The notes: a model not told the origin generated them from the letters alone. A DNA stretch of 64,000 nt from Rhodobacter sp. (GCA_020637555.1 JACKKF010000010.1:15829-79828), one strand, 5' to 3'. Counted from the first letter of the stretch, positions 24,696 through 33,613 are shown. A program made the numbers and translations.

Positions 24696-25207
24696 GTCAA
24701 CAGGTCCGACTTGAGGTCGCGGTTGTCGCCCGCCCAACGTGCGGCCAGGTGGATCAGGATGATCGTGAAGGCCAGCGGCACGGCGACCGCCACCCAGATC
24801 ATCGGCAGATCCATCGCCCCCGAGGTCGAGCGCAGCGCGCGGCCCAGGAAGCTGCGGGCGAAGGTGCCGTTGGTTCCGACAAAACAGTAATAGAGAACCG
24901 GCGCGATGAAGATCAGGACATAGACGCTTTGAATCATGCGCAGGATCACCTGGCCGCGCGGTCCGGTGCCGGGCGTGAACAGCGCCGGGTCAAAGCGCGC
25001 CTTGAATGACATGGCAGCCCCCATCAACCCGACCCAGATCATCGCATACCGCGCCGCTTCCTCGGTCCAGACCGGCGGGGCCGAGAACCCGTAGCGCGCC
25101 ACGACCTGCAGGGACACCGCCCCCACCAACCCCAGCAGCATGACCAGCGCGACCAGCCGCGTGACCGCGTGCAAGGCGTTCGACAGGGCAATGAGGGCTG
25201 CGCGCAT
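24692..25207 (-). CDS. TRAP transporter small permease (DctQ family), system 3
   Basis: A 171-residue membrane protein with four predicted helices. RYGFSAPPVWTEEAARYAMI is the typical DctQ segment, followed by MGAAMSFKARFDPALF. It is preceded by the receptor gene (1-bp gap) and overlaps the deacylase start. It forms the membrane part with the DctM subunit encoded upstream at 26209-27492. Confidence 0.91.
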   Translation of the reverse strand: MRAALIALSNALHAVTRLVALVMLLGLVGAVSLQVVARYGFSAPPVWTEEAARYAMIWVGLMGAAMSFKARFDPALFTPGTGPRGQVILRMIQSVYVLIFIAPVLYYCFVGTNGTFARSFLGRALRSTSGAMDLPMIWVAVAVPLAFTIILIHLAARWAGDNRDLKSDLLT

Positions 25208-25208
25208 G

Positions 25209-26189
25209 TCAGTGCCCGCGAACCTGGTTCAGGGCACCCGTGACCAGCGCCATTCCTTCGTCACCCAGCAGCTGGGCGTGGATCGGGGTGGACATCTCGA
25301 CCAGCCGGTCGCGTTCTCCGGGCGCCAGTTCGGTCACGGTCACACCGGCCTCGGCAAAGCGCGCGTCGACCTGTGCGGCCCATCCGGGCAGCCAAGCGCG
25401 GTTCGCCTGCAGGCCGGCGACCATCGCGGCGTCGATGGTTGCGCGATCACCCTCGGAAAGGCCCGAATACCAGTCCTCGGAGATCATCACCGCGCGGAAA
25501 CTGGGTGCCAGCGCCGCCGGGGTATAGTGGTGCAGGAACTCGGTGTGGCCCGTCCGCAGCGCCGAGTTCGGCGGATTCACATAGCCGTCGACAACCCCGG
25601 TCTGCAGCGCATTCGATACCTCGGACCAGTCAACGATGGTGGAACTGACACCAAGGGCGCTGAAGAACGCGACCTGCCCGCGATTGAGCGCGCGCATCCG
25701 CAGGCCCTGCAGATCCTCGACCGTCGCAACCGGCGTGTGGGTGTTGAAGAACCCGGCATCCAGGCCCCGCACGTTGAACCCGGCGATCCGCACGCCGTTC
25801 TCAAGCAACGGCGCGTTGATGTGGTCCATCAGGTCGGTTTCGGCCATCACCCGATCGAATTCCTCGGTGCTGGCAAACAGAAAGGGCAGGATAGTCACAC
25901 GCAGAAGCGGGCTCATCGATGCTGGCGCCGTCGCGGCCCCCAGGTTGACCTGAACAAGGCCCTGCGCGGTCTGGCTCAGCCGCTCTTCCTCGTTGCCGAG
26001 GGCGTTCGACGGAAAGACCTCGACCGTGAAACCCCCGGCTTCAGCCACCGGACGAAAGCCCTCGACAAAGGCATACTCGCCGTTGGTGACACTGTCCTCG
26101 GCATCGTTCATCGCGATGCGGATAGTCTGTGCCGAGACCGGCAGAGCCAGGGTTGCGGCCAGCAGGGCCGAAAGTGCCAGGTGTTTCAT
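25209..26189 (-). CDS. TRAP transporter substrate-binding protein (DctP family), system 3
   Basis: A 326-residue receptor with a signal peptide (residues 1-20, ALPVSA-QTI). DLQGLRMRALNRGQVAFFSA carries the ligand arginine, and VSNALQTGVVDGYVNPPNSA is the lobe-2 signature. The operon context suggests it binds an N-acyl-D-amino acid or D-amino acid, which would be an unusual cargo; this is inference only. ATG 26189 is chosen because the signal peptide begins there. Confidence 0.92.
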   Translation of the reverse strand: MKHLALSALLAATLALPVSAQTIRIAMNDAEDSVTNGEYAFVEGFRPVAEAGGFTVEVFPSNALGNEEERLSQTAQGLVQVNLGAATAPASMSPLLRVTILPFLFASTEEFDRVMAETDLMDHINAPLLENGVRIAGFNVRGLDAGFFNTHTPVATVEDLQGLRMRALNRGQVAFFSALGVSSTIVDWSEVSNALQTGVVDGYVNPPNSALRTGHTEFLHHYTPAALAPSFRAVMISEDWYSGLSEGDRATIDAAMVAGLQANRAWLPGWAAQVDARFAEAGVTVTELAPGERDRLVEMSTPIHAQLLGDEGMALVTGALNQVRGH

Positions 26190-26208
26190 GTCGTGTTCTC
26201 CCATGAAG

Positions 26209-27492
26209 TCAGATGAGCCCCAAAGCCCGGGGCAGCCATAGCGTGATGTCGGGAACAAAGGTCAGGACCAGGAGCAGGCCGATCTGGGCGAGCAGGAACG
26301 GCGCCACCGCCCGCACCAGCGCCCAGTAGTTCACACCCGTGACGGTTGCGATGATGATGAGCACACCGCCAAATGGCGGCGACAGCAGGCCCAGCGTGAT
26401 GTTGAAGCAGATGACGATTCCCAGATGCACGGGGTCGGCGCCCATGTCGATCGCGACGGGCACAAGGATCGGCGCCATCAGGGCCACCGCGGCCTTGACG
26501 TCCATCACCATCCCGGCCAGCAGGAAGACGACATTCACCGCCATCAGGTAGCCCATGGGCCCCAGGCCCAGGGTGGCCACCTCGTCGCCCAGACGACGCG
26601 GCAGTTGATAGAGAGCCGCCAGATAGGAAAACGCCGCAATCGCGCACAGGATCACGAATACGGCCCCCAGCATGACGGCGGTGCGCTCGCCTGCCTTGAC
26701 GATCCCGGGCCAGTCCAGATCGCGGCGCGCGACACCGATCGCCAGGGCCGCCAGAACCGCGATCGCGGCCGATTCGGCAGGCGTGGCAAATCCGAACAGG
26801 ACGCCCCCCAGGATGATGACCGGCAGCAGCAGGGCCGGCAGCGCCCGCCACAAGGCCGGCCAGAAACGGGGGATTTCGACTCCGGCGCCACCCGGATGAT
26901 CGTGCCGATGCGCATACCAGCTGTTCATCGCCATCAGCACCGCCGCCAGCAGCAGCCCCGGCACGACACCGGCGGCGAACAGCGCCGGAACCGAGGCCCC
27001 CATCAATGCACCGTAAAAGATCAAGATGACGCTGGGCGGAATGATCGGGCCGATGATCGACGAGGCCGCTGTCACCGCGGCTGCATAGGTGTCGGAATAG
27101 CCGCGCGCGCGCATCGCGGGTACCAGGGTGTTCGACATCGCCGCCGCATCGGCAACCGCCGAGCCCGACACACCGGCAAAGAACACGCTGGCCATGATGT
27201 TCACATGCCCCAGACCACCCTTGAACCGGCCGACAAGCGCCATGGCAAGGTCGATCAGCGCCTTGGTCACCCCCCCGCGATTCATCAGGTCGCCGGTCAG
27301 GATGAACAGCGGCATCGCAAGAAAGGCAAAGACATCGAGCTGGCTGAAGATCCGCTGCGGCAGGATCGCGAGGAAATCGGTCGATCCGCCCGCGATGAAG
27401 CTGAGCACTGACGCCGCGCCCACGACATAGGCAATCGCCCCCCCAGCCACCAGGCCGATGATCGCCAGTCCGAAGATCACGAGAAACAGCAT
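26209..27492 (-). CDS. TRAP transporter large permease (DctM family), system 3
   Basis: A 427-residue multi-helix transport subunit. MASVFFAGVSGSAVADAAAM, SSIIGPIIPPSVILIFYGAL and the C-terminal LGLLSPPFGGVLIIIATVTG are DctM signatures. It is the first gene of the operon, ahead of receptor and small permease, an order different from the P-Q-M order of the other two systems here. ATG 27492 (MLFLVI) gives the usual N-terminus. Confidence 0.93.
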   Translation of the reverse strand: MLFLVIFGLAIIGLVAGGAIAYVVGAASVLSFIAGGSTDFLAILPQRIFSQLDVFAFLAMPLFILTGDLMNRGGVTKALIDLAMALVGRFKGGLGHVNIMASVFFAGVSGSAVADAAAMSNTLVPAMRARGYSDTYAAAVTAASSIIGPIIPPSVILIFYGALMGASVPALFAAGVVPGLLLAAVLMAMNSWYAHRHDHPGGAGVEIPRFWPALWRALPALLLPVIILGGVLFGFATPAESAAIAVLAALAIGVARRDLDWPGIVKAGERTAVMLGAVFVILCAIAAFSYLAALYQLPRRLGDEVATLGLGPMGYLMAVNVVFLLAGMVMDVKAAVALMAPILVPVAIDMGADPVHLGIVICFNITLGLLSPPFGGVLIIIATVTGVNYWALVRAVAPFLLAQIGLLLVLTFVPDITLWLPRALGLI

Positions 27493-27568
27493 GTCAGATA
27501 GCCTGCCAGGAACCCTAATCACCATATTTTTGATGTAACGCGGCCGTCCAATGCTTTGTTCTTGTGAT

Positions 27569-27589
27569 AATATGCGGAAATTGCATATT
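27569..27589. promoter_or_regulatory. LysR-type box upstream of the divergent LysR gene
   Basis: AATATGC-N7-GCATATT has perfect 7-bp arms and ends one base before the ATG at 27591. It lies in the region shared with the TRAP/D-aminoacylase operon. Its shape suits a LysR recognition site and its position suits autorepression. Confidence 0.6.
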
Positions 27590-27596
27590 GATGGGC

Positions 27597-28514
27597 ATGG
27601 ATGTCGGCTGGATCGAGGATCTCATCGCGCTCGAGGAACATGGGACTCTGGCCCGTGCTGCCGCCGCGCGCCATGTGACCCAGCCCGCGTTCTCGCGCCG
27701 GATCGCGGCGATCGAATCGTGGTGCGGGGCGTCGCTGGTCGATCGGTCGCGGCGGCCCCTGCGCCTGCATCCGGAAGCATTGGCGCTGCTGCCCGACCTG
27801 CGCGCCGCGGCGGCGACCTTTCGCCAGCTCCGCGACGATCTCCGGCGCTCCCAGGCCGAGGGCGCCAGGGTCATCATCGCGGCGCAGCACAGTCTGGCGA
27901 TCTCGCTCATGCCGCGACTTTTCGAGAGGGTCGAATACTCGTTGCCGTCCCTGGCGGTCCGACTGCGTTCGATCAACCGGTCCGAGGGGGTGGTCCTGTT
28001 GCTGACCGGTGCGGCCGACGTGCTGATCTGCCACGAGACCGATCGCCTGCCGCTGGCCCTGGGCGCGATCGAAGTCGAGCGGGTCACGATCGAGGAGGAC
28101 ATCCTGGTGCCGGTCACGGGCGATCCGAGCTTTCGCGATCACCTCGACACGGCGATTGCGACGGGTGCGGGCCTGGATCTGCCTTGCGTGACCTATCCGA
28201 CCGACGGGTTTCTCGGGCGCGTCTTGCGGGATGAATGTCTGTCGGACCTGCCGTCAGGGCTGACCGTTTCGGCACGGATCGAGACCGCCCTGACACCTGC
28301 GGTCGTGCGGCTGGTCGAGGGGCGACCACTGGCTGGCTGGCTGCCGAAGTCGATGATCGAACGGGAACTGGCCAACGACACCCTGTTTCTTCTGCCCGAA
28401 ACTCTGGGAACGGCACGGCTCAGGGTCAATGCGGTCCGCACCCTGGGCCGCAGCAGTCGCACGACAAACGCTCTTTGGGAAAGCTTCAGGACCCATCGCG
28501 CGGCAGCACCCTGA
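27597..28514 (+). CDS. LysR-family regulator (HypT-like) of the D-amino-acid operon
   Basis: A 305-residue LysR protein. The helix-turn-helix GTLARAAAARHVTQPAFSRR is near the N-terminus, followed by IAAIESWCGASLVDRSRRPL. The WCG...LVDR segment with the early Cys resembles the HypT subgroup. ATG 27597 (MDVGWI) or ATG 27591 (MGMDVG) are both possible; the operator at 27569-27589 rules out the earlier ATG at 27564. It is divergent from the TRAP, deacylase and PLP-enzyme operon and is its probable regulator. Confidence 0.88.
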   Translation: MDVGWIEDLIALEEHGTLARAAAARHVTQPAFSRRIAAIESWCGASLVDRSRRPLRLHPEALALLPDLRAAAATFRQLRDDLRRSQAEGARVIIAAQHSLAISLMPRLFERVEYSLPSLAVRLRSINRSEGVVLLLTGAADVLICHETDRLPLALGAIEVERVTIEEDILVPVTGDPSFRDHLDTAIATGAGLDLPCVTYPTDGFLGRVLRDECLSDLPSGLTVSARIETALTPAVVRLVEGRPLAGWLPKSMIERELANDTLFLLPETLGTARLRVNAVRTLGRSSRTTNALWESFRTHRAAAP

Positions 28515-28534
28515 TCCGCGCCCGGGCGCGGAAC

Positions 28535-28550
28535 AGGGCACGGCTGCCCT
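28535..28550. terminator. Hairpin between LysR and ABC permease genes
   Basis: AGGGCA-CGGC-TGCCCT forms a 6-bp stem at the junction of two convergent genes, next to a 16-bp GC palindrome CCGCGCCCGGGCGCGG (28516-28531). Either may end transcription in both directions. Confidence 0.4.
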
Positions 28551-30118
28551 CAGCCGCCGCCCATCCGCGCCATGACCCGCCGTTCAATCCAGAGTGCGAC
28601 CTGATAGAAGCCGACCGACAGCAACACACTGACCAGCGCGACGGTCCAGATCATGCTGAAATCCATATAGCCGCGCGATTGGTTCAGCAGATTGCCCAGC
28701 CCGCGCCCGGTTGCCAGCCATTCCGCGATCATGACGCCCAGCAGCGCGCGCGGGGCGGTCAGCCGCACCGCCGCCAATGCCCAGGGGGCCGAGGCCGGGA
28801 TCGCCACCAGCCGAAGCTCGCGCCAGGCGGTCGCGCCATAGGCGCGCGGCAATTCCAGCGCCGCGCGCGGAACCTGCGCCAACCCCTGCGCGATCATGAC
28901 ATAGGCCGGAAAGAAGGTCACCGAGATGGTGATCCACAGCGTCACCGCCGTGCCCCGCCCCAGGATCAGCACCAGAAGCGGCGTCAGGGCCACCAGCGGC
29001 ATCGTCTGCGTGACCAGCGCGACAGGAAGAAAGGCGCGGGTAAAGCCCGGGGTCAGCCGCGAGGACACCGCCAGCGCAAAGGCAAACGCCAGACCCGCGG
29101 CCATGCCGATCAGGGTGATCGGCAGGGTTTGCAGCAGCGCCCCCAGCAACCGCTCTTGCGCCTGCGCGGACTGGGCGGACAGAAACAGATAGTCGATCAC
29201 GTCCCAGGGCGACTTGCCGATCATGCGCGGCACCTGCAAGGCCCAGAGAACCGCCCACCACAGCGCGAAGGGCAGCAGGATCGATGCCAGCATCACCGGC
29301 AGGTTGACGGGTTCGCGCGTTTCGCTGGGCGGCGCCGACGGGTTCAGCGAGACCGCCCGCGTGCGCCCCAGCATCCGGGCCGAGATGACGGCAAAAAGCG
29401 CATAGCTGAGACCGGCAATCGCCGTCGCGGTCAGCCCGATGCCCCACAGCCGCGCCGGATCGCCGCGCCCCAGCGAGCCCAGCAGATAGGTGCCCAGGCC
29501 CCAACGCCCGCCACCGCCGAATTCGGCCAGGATCGCCCCCAGAACCGCATTCGGCGCGGCGACGCGAAAGCCGGACAGGATCGCCGGGATCGCCCCCCGG
29601 ATCTGCACGAACCGCATCACCGCGGCCTTGCCGCCACCATAGGCGCGCACCAGATCCCCGGCCCTGCTGTCGAACTGCTGCAGACCCGTGACCGTGGCCT
29701 GCATGGTCACGAAATAGACCCCCAGCGCAGCCAGGACGATGCGCGGGGTCATCCCTTCCAGCGTCAAGGACAGGATGGGGGCGATGGCGATCGGCGGCAG
29801 GGCAAAGATCGCGATGTTCAATCCCCGGGCGATGCGGCCGGTGACGGGCGCCAGCACGAACAGAAGCCCGGCCGCAACCGCAATGGCATTGCCGATCACG
29901 AACCCCGCGCCCGATGCGATCAGCGTCGCGCGGATATGGCGCGGATAGTCGCCCCAGTCCTGCCAATAGCGGTAAAGGATCTGTGTCGGCGCGGGCAGGG
30001 CGCCGCCGGCGACCCAGCGCATCTGTCCCGCCAACTCCCACAGCGCCAGCAGCGCAACCAGCGGCCATAGCGCGCGCACCAGCGCGGCAAGACGCCCGCC
30101 GGGGGCCTCAGCCGGCAT
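28550..30118 (-). CDS. ABC transporter permease, two permease units in one chain
   Basis: A 522-residue protein holding two tandem BPD-type permease domains, about 1-250 and 270-520. Each has its own membrane helices and an EAA-like loop: AGDLVRAYGGGKAAVMRFVQ in the first and RAALELPRAYGATAWRELRL in the second. Most relatives in the taurine/nitrate/ThiX family are about 260 residues and act as homodimers, so here one chain supplies a whole heterodimer. The start at ATG 30118 overlaps the ATPase gene by 11 bp. Confidence 0.87.
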   Translation of the reverse strand: MPAEAPGGRLAALVRALWPLVALLALWELAGQMRWVAGGALPAPTQILYRYWQDWGDYPRHIRATLIASGAGFVIGNAIAVAAGLLFVLAPVTGRIARGLNIAIFALPPIAIAPILSLTLEGMTPRIVLAALGVYFVTMQATVTGLQQFDSRAGDLVRAYGGGKAAVMRFVQIRGAIPAILSGFRVAAPNAVLGAILAEFGGGGRWGLGTYLLGSLGRGDPARLWGIGLTATAIAGLSYALFAVISARMLGRTRAVSLNPSAPPSETREPVNLPVMLASILLPFALWWAVLWALQVPRMIGKSPWDVIDYLFLSAQSAQAQERLLGALLQTLPITLIGMAAGLAFAFALAVSSRLTPGFTRAFLPVALVTQTMPLVALTPLLVLILGRGTAVTLWITISVTFFPAYVMIAQGLAQVPRAALELPRAYGATAWRELRLVAIPASAPWALAAVRLTAPRALLGVMIAEWLATGRGLGNLLNQSRGYMDFSMIWTVALVSVLLSVGFYQVALWIERRVMARMGGG

Positions 30119-30890
30119 GGTGACCCCCGTGCAGCGCACCCGCGATCTGGTCGCAAAGATGGTGGAACCGGTCGTCCGAGAACAGCGCAGGCTCTCGCGG
30201 GCGGGCAAAGGGCACGTCGATCACATCGACGATGCGGCCCGGCGCGGCCTGCATCACCGCCACGCGGTCGGCCAGGAACACGGCCTCGTCGATGCCGTGG
30301 GTGACCAGCAGTGTCGTGACCCCGGTTTCGGCCCAGATCCGTTGCAGTTCGATGTTCATCTGCCGCCGCAAGATCTGGTCGAGGGCGCCAAAGGGTTCGT
30401 CCAGGAACAGGATGCGCGGTTCGGTGACCAGCGACCGGGCGATGGCGACCCGCTGGCGCATCCCGCCAGACAATTCGCCGGGCAACGCATTCTCGCGCCC
30501 CTTGAGGCCGACCAGGTCGATCAGCTCGCGGATGCGGCCCTGTTCGGGACCGACAGCACGGCCCAGAACCTCTAGCGGCAGGGCGACGTTCTGCGCCACG
30601 GTTCGCCAGGGCAGCAGCGCCGCGTCCTGAAACGCAACGCCGGTCAATCCTGCGCGCGTGGCCTTCTCGGGGCCCATGTCCGCCATCCGCACCGTGCCCG
30701 AGTCGAGGGTTTCAAGCCCCAGCGCGGTGCGCAGCACGGTCGATTTGCCACATCCCGACGGCCCGATCAGCGCCGTGAAGCTGCCGGGCGGGCAGTCAAG
30801 ACTGACATCCCGCAGGGCCTCGACCGCCTTGCCGCGTGCGCGAAAGGTCTTGCACAGATGGTCGAGGGTGATCCCCGCGGGTGAACTCAT
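30108..30890 (-). CDS. ABC transporter ATPase (taurine/nitrate/ThiZ type)
   Basis: A 260-residue ATPase. Walker A is GPSGCGKST (about 42-50), the signature is ELSGGMRQRVAIARSL, Walker B is RILFLDEPFGALD, and the H-loop is LVTHGIDEA. It energises the double permease encoded next and works with the receptor encoded 2 bp upstream. Confidence 0.94.
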   Translation of the reverse strand: MSSPAGITLDHLCKTFRARGKAVEALRDVSLDCPPGSFTALIGPSGCGKSTVLRTALGLETLDSGTVRMADMGPEKATRAGLTGVAFQDAALLPWRTVAQNVALPLEVLGRAVGPEQGRIRELIDLVGLKGRENALPGELSGGMRQRVAIARSLVTEPRILFLDEPFGALDQILRRQMNIELQRIWAETGVTTLLVTHGIDEAVFLADRVAVMQAAPGRIVDVIDVPFARPREPALFSDDRFHHLCDQIAGALHGGHHAG

Positions 30891-30892
30891 GC

Positions 30893-31864
30893 TCAGATCT
30901 CCTCGAGCAGGGTGGTATCGAACATGTCGCGCGTGCCGTTGATGCCGACCGCGGCCAGTGCCCTCAGGTTGCCCTCGATCCCTTCCTCGGTCATCGCAAA
31001 GATGCCCGCCGGGCTTTCGATCAGGGGCTTTTGCGCGGTGTTGAAAAAGACCTCGTTGGCGATCTCGCGCCCGGTTCCGGCGAAATGGGTGTCGGCCCAG
31101 GTCGGGGGATAGCGTGCCGGATCGTCCAGGTTCTCGGTCCAGCCACGGCGGCTGGCGCGCAGCCAGGCGACCAGCTCGGCGCGTTTGCTGGCCAGCGTTT
31201 CCTCGGTCACGACGACGGTGTCGTTATAGGTGGTGTAACCGAAATCATAGAGAAGGAACGACACCGCCTCGCGCCCCATCATCGAGATCGTGTAGGGCAC
31301 GTTTGTCGTGAAATCGAGGCTGGCGTCGATCTCGCCGTTGATCAGCGGTGTCGGGTCATAGGCATAGGGCACGATATTGACCGACGCGCGGTCGATCCCG
31401 TTCATGGCCAGCACGGCCTCGACACTCACGGTGTTGACGGGCGGCACGGCGATGGTCTTGCCGACCATGTCGGCGGGCGACAGGATCGGGTTCGACGCCA
31501 GCGACACGATCCCGATCGGATTCTTCTGATACTGCGTGCCGATGATCTTGAACGGCGCCCCCTGCTCGGCGATCGCCTTGATCGTGGTGTCGGGTGTCGT
31601 CAGCGTCAGGTCGGCGCGACCGGCGATGATCGTCGATTCCGGGATCACGTCGGGGCCGCCCGACAGATAGGTCAGGTCCAGGCCCTCGTCGCTGTAATAG
31701 CCCTGATCGATGGCCCGGAAATAGCCCGAGAATTCGGCGTCATTGATCCACGACGCCTGCATCGTGAAGGGCGTGGTCGCACGCGCGCGCCGGGGCAGGA
31801 ACGGCAGGGCAGAGGCGGCGGCACCAGTGGCCAGGAAGGAGCGTCGGTTGAGCGAGAGTCTCAT
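30893..31864 (-). CDS. ABC transporter solute-binding protein (NMT1/THI5-like)
   Basis: A 323-residue receptor of the NMT1/SsuA/ThiY group. The N-terminus has a twin-arginine export motif (LNRRSFLATG) and cleavage near RARA-TTP. SWINDAEFSGYFRAIDQGYY is the family's usual start; YLSGGPDVIPESTI and IIGTQYQKNPIGIVSL follow. ThiY-type members bind formylaminopyrimidine, a thiamine breakdown product, and SsuA-type members bind sulfonates. ATG 31864 is fixed by the Tat signal. It lies 44 bp after the cyclo-ligase-like gene. Confidence 0.9.
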   Translation of the reverse strand: MRLSLNRRSFLATGAAASALPFLPRRARATTPFTMQASWINDAEFSGYFRAIDQGYYSDEGLDLTYLSGGPDVIPESTIIAGRADLTLTTPDTTIKAIAEQGAPFKIIGTQYQKNPIGIVSLASNPILSPADMVGKTIAVPPVNTVSVEAVLAMNGIDRASVNIVPYAYDPTPLINGEIDASLDFTTNVPYTISMMGREAVSFLLYDFGYTTYNDTVVVTEETLASKRAELVAWLRASRRGWTENLDDPARYPPTWADTHFAGTGREIANEVFFNTAQKPLIESPAGIFAMTEEGIEGNLRALAAVGINGTRDMFDTTLLEEI

Positions 31865-31908
31865 GTCAGGTCCTTTGTGTTTCAGCGTTGAGCAGAGGGG
31901 AACAGCAC

Positions 31909-32646
31909 TCAGGCGATGCCCTGGATGCGCTGCAATTCCTGCAAGGGGGGCGTGTCGTCGATCTGCTTGGGATCGAGCAGCGCCCATTTCACGCCACGCG
32001 GTCGCTTTGCGGTGCGCTCGACGGTATGCAGGCCGCCAGGGGTCGCGATGTAATCGACCAGGATATCGGTTTCGGACGGGATCAGCTTTTCCTCGACCAC
32101 CTGGACATCGTGAACCACGGCGACGACGGGCGTGTCCTCGTCGGCCAGGCCCAGATCGGTGAACATGCCCCATTCGAGGTCAAAGAACCCGTGGCCCTTG
32201 CCGAACCGCACCCCGTCCCGCGACACCGCCGAGGCCCCCGTCACCATGAAATCGAAGCGCCCGCGCGCGGCGATTTCTTCCAGCGTGATGGGGCGGCCGA
32301 AATGTTCCATGCCATCCAGCCAGGCGGCATAGAGCTCTGCCCCGGGCGGAACCATGCCCGGCTCCATCAGCAGGAAACCCCGATAGATGCCATAGGTGGA
32401 CATCACAAAGGTCTTGCCCTCGGCGATCATGCGGCGGCGCAGATCCACCAGGCAATTGTCGGGGGTGATGAAGCTGAAATTCGCCGACTGATAGGTCGGC
32501 ATTTCCACGAGATGCTCGGTCGCAGTCTCGGATCCGTCGAAATCGGGGATCACCTCGGCAAAATTCATGTGAAACCGCGTGTCGGGGCGCGCGACATCGT
32601 GAAGCTTGCCCCAAATTTGCTGGCGGATGATTTTGGATTTCGACAT
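31909..32646 (-). CDS. 5-formyltetrahydrofolate cyclo-ligase-like protein (MTHFSD type)
   Basis: A 245-residue protein of the 5-formyl-THF cyclo-ligase superfamily. The N-terminal KSKIIRQQIWGKLHD supplies the basic nucleotide-binding segment, and RFGKGHGFFDLEWGM is the equivalent of the GxGxGYYD substrate loop. FDFMVTGASAVSRDG lies before it. It resembles the stand-alone MTHFSD-like branch more than housekeeping YgfA/FAU1, which is shorter. In an operon with a ThiY-like transporter it may act on a formylated pyrimidine or folate fragment. ATG 32646 lies beside the RpiR operator. Confidence 0.82.
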   Translation of the reverse strand: MSKSKIIRQQIWGKLHDVARPDTRFHMNFAEVIPDFDGSETATEHLVEMPTYQSANFSFITPDNCLVDLRRRMIAEGKTFVMSTYGIYRGFLLMEPGMVPPGAELYAAWLDGMEHFGRPITLEEIAARGRFDFMVTGASAVSRDGVRFGKGHGFFDLEWGMFTDLGLADEDTPVVAVVHDVQVVEEKLIPSETDILVDYIATPGGLHTVERTAKRPRGVKWALLDPKQIDDTPPLQELQRIQGIA

Positions 32647-32660
32647 TATCGGAGTGCTCC

Positions 32661-32697
32661 GTTTCATTGTTTCATTACGATGAAACAGGTGTTTCAT
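32661..32697. promoter_or_regulatory. RpiR operator
   Basis: TGTTTCAT-TACG-ATGAAACA (32668-32687) is an inverted repeat with perfect 8-bp arms. Extra GTTTCAT half-sites lie at 32661-32667 and 32691-32697. It sits in the gap between the divergent RpiR gene and the transporter operon. Confidence 0.75.
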
Positions 32698-32733
32698 TTA
32701 ATCAAGCCATCTCTAAGGCTCGGCGAAAGATTT

Positions 32734-33582
32734 ATGGCAACACGACTAACTCTCAGAATTCAGGAAAGAATCTCGCGCCTGACCTCGGCCGAGCAAAAAC
32801 TTGCGGCGCTGCTGCTCGAGAATCAGGCAATGATCGAAACGCACACAGCGACCGAACTTTCCGCCATGGCCGGCGTGTCCAAGGCCACCACCGCGCGCTT
32901 TTTTCGCAACCTCGGCTACACGGATTTCGAGGAAGCGCGCACCCAGGCCCGCGAAGAGCGCAACCGCACCCAGCCCTATGTCTATGCCGCCACCCAACCC
33001 GAGGGGATCGCCCTGGGCCGGTCGATCGGGGATCACCTGGAACTTGAGCTGGTCAACCTGACCCGCACCTTCGAGGAAATGCGCCCCGATCTGCTGTCGG
33101 ATGCCGCGCGCCTGTTGATCGATGCGCCGCGCATCTGGATCATGGGCTATGGCGCCGAGGCCGGGATCGCCCGGTATGCGCGGTCCCTCTTTGCCCGCAT
33201 CCGTCCCGATGTGCACCTGCTGGGCCAGGAGCCGGGCGCCTGGGCCGATGAACTGGCGATGACCGGCCCCAGGGACGCCCTGATCCTGCTGACGCTGGAG
33301 CCGCGCCCCCGCTTCCTGTCCGCGCTGACCGCCTATGCACGGACGACACGGATGAATGTCATCACCCTCAGCGATCACCGCTATTATGCGCGGGCCAAGC
33401 GGTTCTCCAGGCTGGTGATCGGGTGCCATGTCGCGAATTACGGCCTGGTGCCGAGTCATACGACCTTCACCAGCCTGCTGCGTCTGATGGCCATCGCCTT
33501 TGTGGCCGAGGCGGGCCCCAGCGCGCTGCAACGCATCGCCGTCATCGACGAGATCAACGAGGAAATCGACCTGTTCGACTGA
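32734..33582 (+). CDS. RpiR/MurR-family transcriptional regulator
   Basis: A 282-residue regulator. The N-terminal RpiR helix-turn-helix covers residues 1-75 (TATELSAMAGVSKATTARFF), and the SIS sugar-phosphate-binding domain covers about 125-265 (IWIMGYGAEAGIARYA, then ALILLTLEPRPR). The SIS signature differs from the sugar-phosphate type, with GAEAGI where GxGxS is common, so the effector may not be a sugar phosphate. ATG 32734 follows the operator. It is divergent from the cyclo-ligase/ABC operon. Confidence 0.9.
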   Translation: MATRLTLRIQERISRLTSAEQKLAALLLENQAMIETHTATELSAMAGVSKATTARFFRNLGYTDFEEARTQAREERNRTQPYVYAATQPEGIALGRSIGDHLELELVNLTRTFEEMRPDLLSDAARLLIDAPRIWIMGYGAEAGIARYARSLFARIRPDVHLLGQEPGAWADELAMTGPRDALILLTLEPRPRFLSALTAYARTTRMNVITLSDHRYYARAKRFSRLVIGCHVANYGLVPSHTTFTSLLRLMAIAFVAEAGPSALQRIAVIDEINEEIDLFD

Positions 33583-33613
33583 CCCTGCGCCCCGGCCTGC
33601 CGATCCCGCCCCG

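Noticed and set aside
28235..30070. Long plus-strand open frame (611 codons)
   Set aside because: It lies antisense to the double permease, has a Gln/Arg/Asp-rich composition typical of GC-rich shadow frames and shows no known domain.
31888..32733. Long 5' extension of the RpiR frame
   Set aside because: It would run antisense through the cyclo-ligase-like gene and the operator; the RpiR homology starts at 32734.
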